Source: Bacillota bacterium (GTDB lineage Bacteria; Bacillota; Clostridia; Lachnospirales; Lachnospiraceae). From it: a DNA stretch of 13,988 nt. The notes under the pieces are model-generated. The model saw nothing but the letters and a program-made list of their open reading frames with translations. It made no database searches and was not told the DNA's origin. Shown piece by piece: positions 7,312 to 13,018 of the stretch. Numbering within the stretch: position 1 is the stretch's first letter; every line of letters begins with the position of its first letter. Location: contig JAGFXQ010000051.1 of the NCBI GenBank assembly GCA_017861355.1, positions 1-13,988 on the forward strand. Reading direction: 5' to 3'. The position numbers were made by a program, and so were the translations under genes.

Positions 7312-7573
7312 ACCGGATGAGATTAACTTCACCACAGAAGATGGAGAAGAGGTTGTATTTCAGGTAATAGAGCAAACAAGATTGGGTGGAACCGATTACC
7401 TCTTAGTCAGTACAATTACTGATGACGAGGAAGACGCTGAGGCATTGATTTTTAAAGATATTTCGAAGGATACCGATGAAGATTCGGTATACGATATTGT
7501 GGAGGATGAGCAGGAGCTGGAGTCTGTTGCTGCGATATTCAAGGAATTATTAGATGACATTGAATTATATTAA
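7301..7573 (+). CDS. DUF1292 family protein (YrzB-like)
   Basis: This is a 90-residue, strongly acidic protein. The DUF1292 pattern is clear: ITFTTEDGEE-type N-terminus (here INFTTEDGEEVVFQVIEQ), a YLLVSTITDDEEDAEALIFK strand-turn region, and a C-terminal acidic helix ending ELLDDIELY. The function of the family is not known. It starts inside the end of ruvX (ATG at 7301, ruvX stop at 7309-7311), the same arrangement as yrrK-yrzB in B. subtilis, so the two are surely co-translated. No metal-binding or catalytic motif is visible. Confidence 0.88.
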   Translation: MNNRPDEINFTTEDGEEVVFQVIEQTRLGGTDYLLVSTITDDEEDAEALIFKDISKDTDEDSVYDIVEDEQELESVAAIFKELLDDIELY

Positions 7574-7588
7574 TTTATTTGATTAAAA

Positions 7589-7619
7589 ACAAGGGAATTG
7601 GATTGCCAATTCATCTTGT
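7589..7619 (+). promoter_or_regulatory. Inverted repeat before the fur gene (operator or terminator)
   Basis: GAATTGG (7595-7601) and CCAATTC (7606-7612) form a perfect 7-bp stem with loop ATTG. An outer ACAAG (7589-7593) pairs with CTTGT (7615-7619). It lies 15 bases after the DUF1292 stop, so it could end that transcript, but the following sequence is mixed A and T and not a T-run. It also overlaps the -35 box of the likely fur promoter, which makes an operator, perhaps for autoregulation, equally likely. It does not resemble the classical Fur or PerR box. Confidence 0.5.
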
Positions 7620-7630
7620 ATATTTAATAT
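7603..7630 (+). promoter_or_regulatory. Likely promoter of the fur gene
   Basis: TTGCCA (7603-7608, five of six matches to TTGACA) is followed after 16 bp by TAATAT (7625-7630). The -35 lies in the loop and right arm of the inverted repeat at 7589-7619. The AT-rich spacer allows alternative -10 registers one or two bases away. Confidence 0.4.
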
Positions 7631-7687
7631 ATAGGACACATGAGATTAAATGCATGAAATTAGGATTAGATGAAAATAGGTGATGAT

Positions 7688-8152
7688 ATGCCTGATAACC
7701 AGGAACAGTTTAAGAATTTGTTGAAACAGAATGGACTAAAAGTTACTACACAAAGAGTAGCTATACTGGAGGTTCTGAACAGCAGACCGGGGATGCATCT
7801 GACAGCGGAGGAAATCTACGATTATGTCAGAGGACAATATCCCGAGATCGGTATTGCTACTGTTTACCGTACGATTCAAGTATTATCAGAGTTGAATCTA
7901 ATAGATAAATTGAATCTTGATGATGGTTATGTACGCTATGAGATTAGCAAGGGAAGCAAAGAAGAAGCTTGCCACCATCATCATCATTTAATATGCCTGG
8001 ATTGTGGAAATGTATATGCATTCCAAGATGATCTATTAGAGACTTTAGAAGAACGGATACTATCAACCATGGGATTTGAAGTGGTTGACCATGAAGTAAA
8101 ACTATATGGTCATTGCAAAACTTGTAGGGCAAATAAATCTATTAATATCTAA
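7688..8152 (+). CDS. Fur family metal-responsive transcriptional repressor
   Basis: This is a 154-residue protein. The N-terminal winged helix (about 8-85) contains GLKVTTQRVAILEVL and the recognition region IGIATVYRTIQVLSEL. The dimerisation and metal domain has CHHHHHLICLDCG (95-107), with C103 and C106, and GHCKTC with C143 and C146; the two CxxC pairs form the structural zinc site. The position normally Asp in PerR (D104) or Glu in Fur aligns with A111 here, so the regulatory metal site may differ and I cannot say Fur, PerR or Zur. An in-frame ATG at 7670 would add six residues; I prefer 7688 because AGGTGAT (7678-7684), which matches the extended Shine-Dalgarno, precedes it by 3-9 bases. 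It lies 66 bases before the RNase J gene, which may be co-transcribed. Confidence 0.88.
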   Translation: MPDNQEQFKNLLKQNGLKVTTQRVAILEVLNSRPGMHLTAEEIYDYVRGQYPEIGIATVYRTIQVLSELNLIDKLNLDDGYVRYEISKGSKEEACHHHHHLICLDCGNVYAFQDDLLETLEERILSTMGFEVVDHEVKLYGHCKTCRANKSINI

Positions 8153-8218
8153 TCTAATATTGAATGCACTTAACGAATGGACAAAGTAAGTACATAAAAC
8201 CATTGGAGGTGCAATTAT

Positions 8219-9907
8219 TTGAAAGAAAAAGAAAAGAAAGTTATGAAACAAACAGATTTGAAAGGCGTAAAAATTATTCCGCTTGGTGGATTGGAACAGA
8301 TCGGTATGAATATTACCGCAATTGAGTATGAGGATAGTATCATCGTTATAGATTGCGGATTATCCTTCCCGGAGGATGAGATGTTGGGAATTGATTTGGT
8401 TATTCCTGATGTCACATATCTGAAGGATAATATTGATAAGGTGAAGGGTTTTGTTATAACCCATGGTCATGAGGATCATATCGGTTCCCTGCCTTATATA
8501 CTTAAGGAAGTCAATGTTCCGATTTATGCTACCAAGTTAACAACTGCAATCATTGAAAGCAAGTTAAAGGAACATAATTTATTAAAGAATACAAAGAGAA
8601 AAGTGATAAAGCACGGACAGTCCATTAATCTTGGATGTTTTCGTATTGAATTTATAAGGACAAACCATAGCATTGCAGATGCTTCTGCGTTGGCAATCTT
8701 TACTCCGGCAGGTATTATCTTCCATACAGGAGACTTTAAAGTAGATTATACACCGGTTTTCGGTGAGCCGATTGATTTACAGAGAATCGGTGAGATTGGT
8801 AAGAAGGGTGTATTAGCTCTTCTTTGCGATAGTACGAATGTAGAGCGTCCGGGCTATACTATGTCAGAGAGTACGGTTGGTAAGACCTTTGACAGTATAT
8901 TCTCTGATTATTCAAAGCAAAGAATTATCGTTGCTACTTTTGCCTCAAACGTTGACCGAGTTCAACAGGTAATTAATTCTGCGGCAAAATTTAATCGAAA
9001 GATCGTCATCGAAGGTCGCAGTATGGTAAATATCATTACTGTAGCAAAAGAGTTAGGCTATATCAAGATGCCTGATAATATGCTGATTGACATCGAGATG
9101 ATGAAGAATTATACCGATGATCAATTGGTGTTGATCACCACAGGCAGTCAGGGCGAGACCATGGCAGCGCTTCCGAGAATGGCAGCATCCATTCATAAAA
9201 AGGTATTCATTAAGCCTGGAGATGTTGTTATCCTGAGTTCAACACCAATCCCTGGTAATGAAAAGGCAGTGTCTAAGGTAATCAATGAACTGACGATGAA
9301 AGGCGCTAAGGTAATCTATCAGGATACACATGTATCCGGTCATGCCTGCCAAGAAGAGATTAAGTTGATGTATACCTTGCTGAAGCCGAAATATGCGGTT
9401 CCGGTACATGGTGAATATAAACATCTGATGCGTCATGCTGAGTTGGCACAATCCTTAGGTATCTCAAAGGAGAATATCTTTGTTATCTCTTCTGGTGATG
9501 TACTGACTTTATCCAATGAACAGGCCGGAGTTACCGGAAAGGTTCCTGCACAGGGTATTCTTGTGGATGGACTTGGTGTAGGTGATGTTGGTAACATCGT
9601 TCTTCGTGACAGACAGTTATTATCCGAGAACGGCTTGATTATTGTAGTTATTTCTCTTGAAAAATATAGCAACCAGGTGATGGCAGGCCCGGATATCGTA
9701 TCCAGAGGCTTTGTATATGTAAGAGAGTCCGAGAACCTGATGGAAGAAGCAAGAGATGTAGTAGAGCGGGCACTGGATAAGTGTCTGACTAAGAATAATG
9801 CAGACTGGGGTAAGATGAAGACAGAAATCAAGGATTCCCTCAGTGATTTTATTTGGAAGAAGACAAAGAGAAATCCGATGATACTTCCGATTATCATGGA
9901 AGTGTAA
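8219..9907 (+). CDS. Ribonuclease J
   Basis: A metallo-beta-lactamase/beta-CASP nuclease with 5'-to-3' exonuclease and endonuclease activity, central to mRNA turnover and rRNA maturation in Firmicutes. The protein has 562 residues (usual about 555). The HGHEDHIGSLPY motif gives zinc ligands H82, H84, D86 and H87; TNHSIADA gives H150; HTGDFKVD gives D172; LLCDSTN and HVSGHACQEE with PVHGEY are the beta-CASP motifs. The C-terminal domain is present. The start is TTG at 8219: GGAGGTG (8205-8211) is a full ribosome binding site at proper distance, whereas the first ATG, at 8243, has none. Only one RNase J gene is in the window, so RnjA versus RnjB cannot be decided. A set of three hairpins follows the stop codon. 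Confidence 0.95.
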   Translation: MKEKEKKVMKQTDLKGVKIIPLGGLEQIGMNITAIEYEDSIIVIDCGLSFPEDEMLGIDLVIPDVTYLKDNIDKVKGFVITHGHEDHIGSLPYILKEVNVPIYATKLTTAIIESKLKEHNLLKNTKRKVIKHGQSINLGCFRIEFIRTNHSIADASALAIFTPAGIIFHTGDFKVDYTPVFGEPIDLQRIGEIGKKGVLALLCDSTNVERPGYTMSESTVGKTFDSIFSDYSKQRIIVATFASNVDRVQQVINSAAKFNRKIVIEGRSMVNIITVAKELGYIKMPDNMLIDIEMMKNYTDDQLVLITTGSQGETMAALPRMAASIHKKVFIKPGDVVILSSTPIPGNEKAVSKVINELTMKGAKVIYQDTHVSGHACQEEIKLMYTLLKPKYAVPVHGEYKHLMRHAELAQSLGISKENIFVISSGDVLTLSNEQAGVTGKVPAQGILVDGLGVGDVGNIVLRDRQLLSENGLIIVVISLEKYSNQVMAGPDIVSRGFVYVRESENLMEEARDVVERALDKCLTKNNADWGKMKTEIKDSLSDFIWKKTKRNPMILPIIMEV

Positions 9908-9923
9908 CGATCAAATTATAGTA

Positions 9924-9964
9924 ACTTACCGGTATTCAGGAGAAATCCTGCTATACCGGTAAGT
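9924..9964 (+). other. Strong hairpin 1 after RNase J
   Basis: A 12-bp perfect stem, ACTTACCGGTAT (9924-9935) with ATACCGGTAAGT (9953-9964), encloses an inner stem CAGGA/TCCTG capped by a GAAA tetraloop (9942-9945). It starts 17 bases after the RNase J stop. No T-run follows, so it is not a standard terminator; a 3' mRNA-protecting structure or a protein-binding RNA element are alternatives. Confidence 0.75.
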
Positions 9965-9983
9965 GTGAATTTAAGAAATTCAC
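9965..9983 (+). other. Hairpin 2 in the RNase J-mltG gap
   Basis: GTGAATTT (9965-9972) and AAATTCAC (9976-9983) form a perfect 8-bp stem with a three-base AAG loop. It abuts hairpin 1 with no gap and can gain a ninth pair (9964-9984) by taking the last pair of hairpin 1. Confidence 0.65.
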
Positions 9984-9986
9984 ATA

Positions 9987-10035
9987 GGAAGAAGCTGCGA
10001 AACCAGTACAATTGTATTCGTTCCTTACTTCTTCC
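9987..10035 (+). other. Branched hairpin 3 in the RNase J-mltG gap
   Basis: GGAAGAAG (9987-9994) pairs exactly with CTTCTTCC (10028-10035). Within the loop, CGAA (9998-10001) can pair with TTCG (10017-10020) around the palindrome TACAATTGTA (10007-10016). The third consecutive structure in 112 bases; its right arm ends 21 bases before the -10 box of the mltG-like gene. Confidence 0.55.
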
Positions 10036-10056
10036 GGGTTCAGTAGGCATTTAGGT

Positions 10057-10062
10057 TATAAT
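10057..10062 (+). promoter_or_regulatory. -10 box of the mltG-like/trmR/trhP unit
   Basis: A perfect TATAAT within GGTTATAATG; the same 10-base context occurs at 12659-12668. No good -35 is found at 16-18 bp. The ATG at 10061 overlaps this box and is therefore not a start for transcripts made from it. Confidence 0.45.
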
Positions 10063-10102
10063 GAAATTACAAGTAATAAGTTCAAGTTGGAGAGGTAAGC
10101 AC

Positions 10103-10582
10103 ATGGCGACTAGGTCCACAGCAGTTAAATTAACATTAAAGGTAACGAGTTTTATTGTGCGGTTACTGATGAATATATTTTTCTATATTTTAGTGGTTAT
10201 TTTAATCATCAATGTCAGCAAATTTGCTTATACCTTCACCTATCAGCTCTATGGGCCGGACACAGTGGATGAAGCACCTGGCAGGGATATTATTTTCCAG
10301 ATAACGAAGGGTGAATCCAAGATGGACATTGCTACTAAGCTGGAATTGAATCATGCGATAAAGAGTAAGTATTCATTCTTTCTTAAGACAAAGCTTCAAG
10401 AGTATGTAATCATGCCCGGCACTTACATAATCAATTCTTCGATGACTTATAATGAGATTCTGGGAGTAATCACAGATTATTCAAAGTCCATCGTTAAGGA
10501 TGAAGAGGGTAAAGTGGACGAGGGTGCATCAAAGGATGGTAGTACAACCGATACCGGTGCTGCTACTGAGCAAAAGAATTAA
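10103..10582 (+). CDS. Short MltG/YceG-like membrane protein without catalytic domain
   Basis: A 159-residue protein with one membrane helix at about 19-38, then a small domain at about 62-125 resembling the LysM-like N-terminal subdomain of YceG/MltG: IIFQITKGESKMDIATKLE, an IKSKYSFF helix, and MPGTYIINSSMTYNEIL. The rest is an acidic, Gly/Ser/Thr-rich tail. Full MltG is about 330-380 residues and cuts new glycan strands with a catalytic glutamate in its second domain; that domain is wholly absent and no remnant follows the stop. It may be a scaffold or regulator of cell-wall synthesis (inference). The start at 10103 has AGAGG 7 bases upstream; an in-frame ATG at 10061 overlaps the -10 box. 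The B. subtilis mltG homologue yrrL is also directly before trmR, so this is the positional counterpart. Confidence 0.75.
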   Translation: MATRSTAVKLTLKVTSFIVRLLMNIFFYILVVILIINVSKFAYTFTYQLYGPDTVDEAPGRDIIFQITKGESKMDIATKLELNHAIKSKYSFFLKTKLQEYVIMPGTYIINSSMTYNEILGVITDYSKSIVKDEEGKVDEGASKDGSTTDTGAATEQKN

Positions 10583-10597
10583 CCAAACAATGTACAT

Positions 10598-10622
10598 TAA
10601 TCTCCGATCGAGTGGGGGATTA
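10598..10622 (+). other. Weak hairpin between the mltG-like gene and trmR
   Basis: TAATCTCC (10598-10605) pairs with GGGGATTA (10615-10622), eight pairs including one G-U, with a 9-base loop. No T-run follows, so termination is doubtful. It lies 15 bases after the upstream stop codon. Confidence 0.4.
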
Positions 10623-10651
10623 GCTGTCATAGATAAGAGGCTTACGATTAT

Positions 10652-11308
10652 ATGATTGTAGATGAGAGAATTACAGCCTATATTAACTCTTTGGGAATGG
10701 AATTGCCGCAAGAGCTGAGAGCTCTTGAAGCAGATGCGCTTGCACATTATGTTCCGATTGTCAAAAAAGATACCCAGGGAGCCTTAAAGTTTTTGCTGAC
10801 ATTACAACAACCAAAACGTATCCTGGAGGTCGGAACAGCCATTGGCTTTTCCGCCCTCTTTATGAGTGAGCATACCGGTGCGGATTGTAAGATAACTACG
10901 ATTGAAAAGGTCGCGATGCGTTTGGTAGAAGCAGAGAAGAATCTTACGAATCCAATTTATCCTCACAAAGATAAGATTAAATTGATCAAAGGGGAAGCAT
11001 TAGAGGTACTGAAGCAATTGGTGGAAGAGAAGGCAAGCTTTGATTTTATCTTCTTAGATGCTGCTAAGGCCCAATATATGAGCTTTCTGCCTGAGCTGAT
11101 GAAGTTGCTTGAGATGAATGGATTATTGGTAACGGATAATGTTCTTCAAGATGGTACAGTTACCAACTCGAGATACAGTATTACCAGAAGAGACAGAACG
11201 ATCCATTCCAGAATGAGAGAGTATCTGCATACCATCACTCATATGGAAGAACTGTCATCCGTGATATTGCCGGTTGGAGATGGTATCGCATTAAGCCATC
11301 GCATCTAG
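10652..11308 (+). CDS. trmR: tRNA 5-hydroxyuridine methyltransferase TrmR (class I O-methyltransferase)
   Basis: A 218-residue SAM-dependent O-methyltransferase of the YrrM/COMT-like family. Motif I is ILEVGTAIGFSALFM (57-71), E85 in TIEK should bind the SAM ribose, DFIFLDAAKAQY (131-142) carries the metal-binding D136 and the conserved lysine, and TDNVL (161-165) supplies further metal ligands. In B. subtilis TrmR methylates 5-hydroxyuridine at tRNA position 34 to 5-methoxyuridine, widening wobble reading. The assignment to TrmR rather than a generic catechol-type enzyme rests mainly on context: the next gene is a U32 protein of the type that makes the hydroxyuridine, and the gene before is the mltG counterpart, as in yrrL-yrrM-yrrN-yrrO. 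AAGAGG at 10635-10640 is the likely ribosome binding site. Confidence 0.85.
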   Translation: MIVDERITAYINSLGMELPQELRALEADALAHYVPIVKKDTQGALKFLLTLQQPKRILEVGTAIGFSALFMSEHTGADCKITTIEKVAMRLVEAEKNLTNPIYPHKDKIKLIKGEALEVLKQLVEEKASFDFIFLDAAKAQYMSFLPELMKLLEMNGLLVTDNVLQDGTVTNSRYSITRRDRTIHSRMREYLHTITHMEELSSVILPVGDGIALSHRI

Positions 11309-11347
11309 TTATGTTGATGGTGGTATTATCCCGGTTGCAGGCAGGAG

Positions 11348-11363
11348 GCGCAGAAGATTGCGC
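11348..11363 (+). other. Mini-hairpin before the U32 gene
   Basis: GCGCA (11348-11352) pairs with TGCGC (11359-11363) around the six-base loop GAAGAT. It ends 16 bases before the start codon, with TGAGG (11369-11373) between as ribosome binding site. Fourth of the GC mini-hairpins in gene leaders in this window. Confidence 0.45.
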
Positions 11364-11379
11364 AGGAATGAGGTAATTT

Positions 11380-12621
11380 ATGAATGAATTTATTAAGAAG
11401 CCGGAGCTTTTAATTCCGGCAGGCAATTTAGAAACACTTAAAACAGCAGTGATTTATGGAGCCGATGCTATTTATATCGGCGGTGATCTGTATGGACTTC
11501 GGGCAAAAGCGAAGAACTTCTCGATGGAGGATATTAAGTCCGGAATAGCATTTGCTCATTCCTACGGGAAGAAGGTATATATTACAGCGAATATTACTGC
11601 CCATAATCAGGATCTGAGTGGGATTCGGGCTTATTTTAAAGAACTAAGGGAATTTGGTGAGAATCGACCGGATGCTTTAATTATCTCTGATCCCGGTGTA
11701 TTCAGTATAGCACAGGAGGAGATTCCTGAGGTGGAACTTCATATCAGCACCCAGGCAAATAATACAAATTATGAGACCTATCGGTTCTGGCATAAGTTGG
11801 GAGCCAGCAGAGTGGTATCAGCCAGAGAGCTGTCGCTCGAAGAACTTGTGGAACTGCGTAGCAGAATTCCTGCCGATATGGAGATCGAGACCTTTGTTCA
11901 TGGAGCAATGTGCATCGCTTATTCCGGCAGATGCTTATTGAGTAATTATTTTACCGGAAGAGATGCGAATCTGGGTGCCTGTACTCACTCCTGCCGATGG
12001 AGATACCATATTGTGGAGGAGACCAGACCGGGAGAATATCTTCCGATCGAGGAAAATGAACGAGGAACCTATATCTTTAACTCCAAGGACCTCTGCATGA
12101 TTGAGTATATACCTGAACTTGTGAAGGCTGGGATTAATAGTTTTAAGGTAGAGGGAAGGATGAAGACGGCTTTGTATGTTGCTACGGTGGCAAGAACTTA
12201 CCGTAAGGCGATTGATGAATTCTTTGCGGATCCTGCTCTATATGAGGCGAACAAACCCGGATATATGGAAGAGATCAGAAAAGGGGTTAACCGTCAATTT
12301 ACAACAGGATTTTTCTTTGGTAAACCGGAGCACCAGGATCAGATCTACGACCATAATACCTATGAGAAGGCATACACCTATCTTGGCACTGTCTCGGGCG
12401 AGAGGAATGGCCTGTATGAGCTGGAACAGAAGAATAAGTTCACCTTGGGCGAGAAGATTGAGATTATCAAGCCGAATGGAGATACAATAGAAGCCGTAGT
12501 CCAAAAGATCAAGGATTCGGATGACAATGAGATGGAAAGCTGTCCCCATCCCCTACAAATGATCTATGTTGATTTCGGTGTCAAGCTAGACATGTATGAT
12601 ATCGTACGAAGAAAAGAATAG
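11380..12621 (+). CDS. trhP: U32 family protein, probable prephenate-dependent tRNA uridine(34) hydroxylase TrhP
   Basis: A 413-residue protein annotated as peptidase U32 in older schemes. ELLIPAGNLETLKTAVIYGADAIYIGG-type start, ETFVHGAMCIAYSGRCLLSN (170-189) and ANLGACTHSCRWRY (196-209) are the U32 signature; C178, C185, C201 and C205 are placed to bind an Fe-S cluster, and C239 lies in SKDLC. E. coli TrhP (YegQ) and B. subtilis YrrN/YrrO hydroxylate U34 of tRNA, using prephenate-derived chemistry, to form ho5U. TrmR, encoded 71 bases upstream, then methylates it. Only one U32 gene is present, at the length of YrrO, where B. subtilis has two. The C-terminal beta-barrel region after about 330 is complete. 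TGAGG lies 6 bases before the ATG. The peptidase label is probably misleading; the precise function is an inference from homology and context. Confidence 0.87.
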   Translation: MNEFIKKPELLIPAGNLETLKTAVIYGADAIYIGGDLYGLRAKAKNFSMEDIKSGIAFAHSYGKKVYITANITAHNQDLSGIRAYFKELREFGENRPDALIISDPGVFSIAQEEIPEVELHISTQANNTNYETYRFWHKLGASRVVSARELSLEELVELRSRIPADMEIETFVHGAMCIAYSGRCLLSNYFTGRDANLGACTHSCRWRYHIVEETRPGEYLPIEENERGTYIFNSKDLCMIEYIPELVKAGINSFKVEGRMKTALYVATVARTYRKAIDEFFADPALYEANKPGYMEEIRKGVNRQFTTGFFFGKPEHQDQIYDHNTYEKAYTYLGTVSGERNGLYELEQKNKFTLGEKIEIIKPNGDTIEAVVQKIKDSDDNEMESCPHPLQMIYVDFGVKLDMYDIVRRKE

Positions 12622-12645
12622 CAAAATTTAAATAAATCGCAACAT

Positions 12646-12737
12646 GGCACCTTATCTCGGTTATAATGTGAGCCCCTAAGATTAGATTTGTCTAACCACA
12701 GGAATTCACATCAAACCGTGAAATAGGTGCTTTTTTT
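12646..12737 (+). other. Possible branched RNA structure with T7 run after trhP
   Basis: GGCACCT (12646-12652) can pair with AGGTGCT (12725-12731), with one G-U, and is followed by a run of seven T ending at 12737. Inside are GGTTA (12659-12663) with TAACC (12693-12697), or instead TTAGA (12682-12686) with TCTAA (12691-12695), and TTCAC (12705-12709) with GTGAA (12718-12722). It could be a large terminator for the trhP transcript. A perfect TATAAT at 12662-12667 within it could instead start a short leader or small RNA. Confidence 0.35.
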
Positions 12738-12894
12738 GAAGAAATATTGGAAGTTTGATTGCAATAATGTAGCGGAAGGAGTGGAGACTGAGAAGGAGCT
12801 TCTGTTTTTGGAAAACAATGATTGCGATGAGGTCCAGGGGTACTATTTTTACAGGCCTCTTTCGGTAATGGATATGGAAGCCATACTTTTCTGA
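12727..12894 (+). pseudogene. Remnant of an EAL-domain c-di-GMP phosphodiesterase
   Basis: In one frame, from 12769 to the TGA at 12892-12894, the translation VAEGVETEKELLFLENN then DCDEVQGYYFYRPLSV matches the C-terminal end of EAL domains, which usually reads VAEGVET...L...GCD..QGYYFSKP. The frame is open from 12727, but the residues before VAEGVET do not match the family well, and no other part of an EAL or GGDEF domain is present upstream, where non-coding sequence and trhP lie. The EXL motif and most catalytic residues are missing, so the piece cannot hydrolyse c-di-GMP. It is a decayed 3' end, not a short gene: no ribosome binding site is seen. It shows that a full gene once stood here or that a fragment was inserted by rearrangement. 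Confidence 0.75.
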
Positions 12895-12947
12895 TAGGAA
12901 GAAAACTCACAGTTATGTCATGAGATATACGAGTTATTACAGTAGTC

Positions 12948-12976
12948 TTGCATTTGTATTGTCAAAATAATATCAT
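12948..12976 (+). promoter_or_regulatory. Promoter of the helical-repeat protein gene
   Basis: TTGCAT (12948-12953) and TATCAT (12971-12976, five of six matches to TATAAT) are exactly 17 bp apart. Transcription would start near 12983, leaving a leader of about 36 bases with GGGGGA as ribosome binding site. It makes the downstream gene independent of trhP. Confidence 0.55.
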
Positions 12977-13018
12977 ACTATTGAGCAACTTTTACATCAT
13001 CTGTGGGGGAAATAGATT

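Noticed and set aside
7973..7988. Run of five histidine codons in the Fur-family gene, which might suggest an added tag
   Set aside because: It is in the normal metal-binding segment before the CxxC motif, where natural Fur proteins are His-rich.
9433..9897. 154-codon open frame on the minus strand opposite RNase J
   Set aside because: It is antisense to the conserved C-terminal part of RNase J, has no plausible ribosome binding site context and no recognisable motif.
10061..10102. Upstream in-frame ATG for the MltG-like protein
   Set aside because: The ATG overlaps a perfect TATAAT and has no ribosome binding site; the ATG at 10103 has AGAGG at good distance.
12176..12549. Overlapping open frames on both strands within the U32 gene
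   Set aside because: The U32 frame is complete and conserved through this region, so these are shadows.
12622..12737. c-di-GMP riboswitch before the EAL remnant
   Set aside because: None of the conserved class I or class II c-di-GMP aptamer sequences could be recognised; only generic stems are present.
12692..12910. 72-codon minus-strand frame across the EAL remnant
   Set aside because: The plus strand shows clear EAL motifs; the antisense translation is Pro/Ser-rich with no motif.
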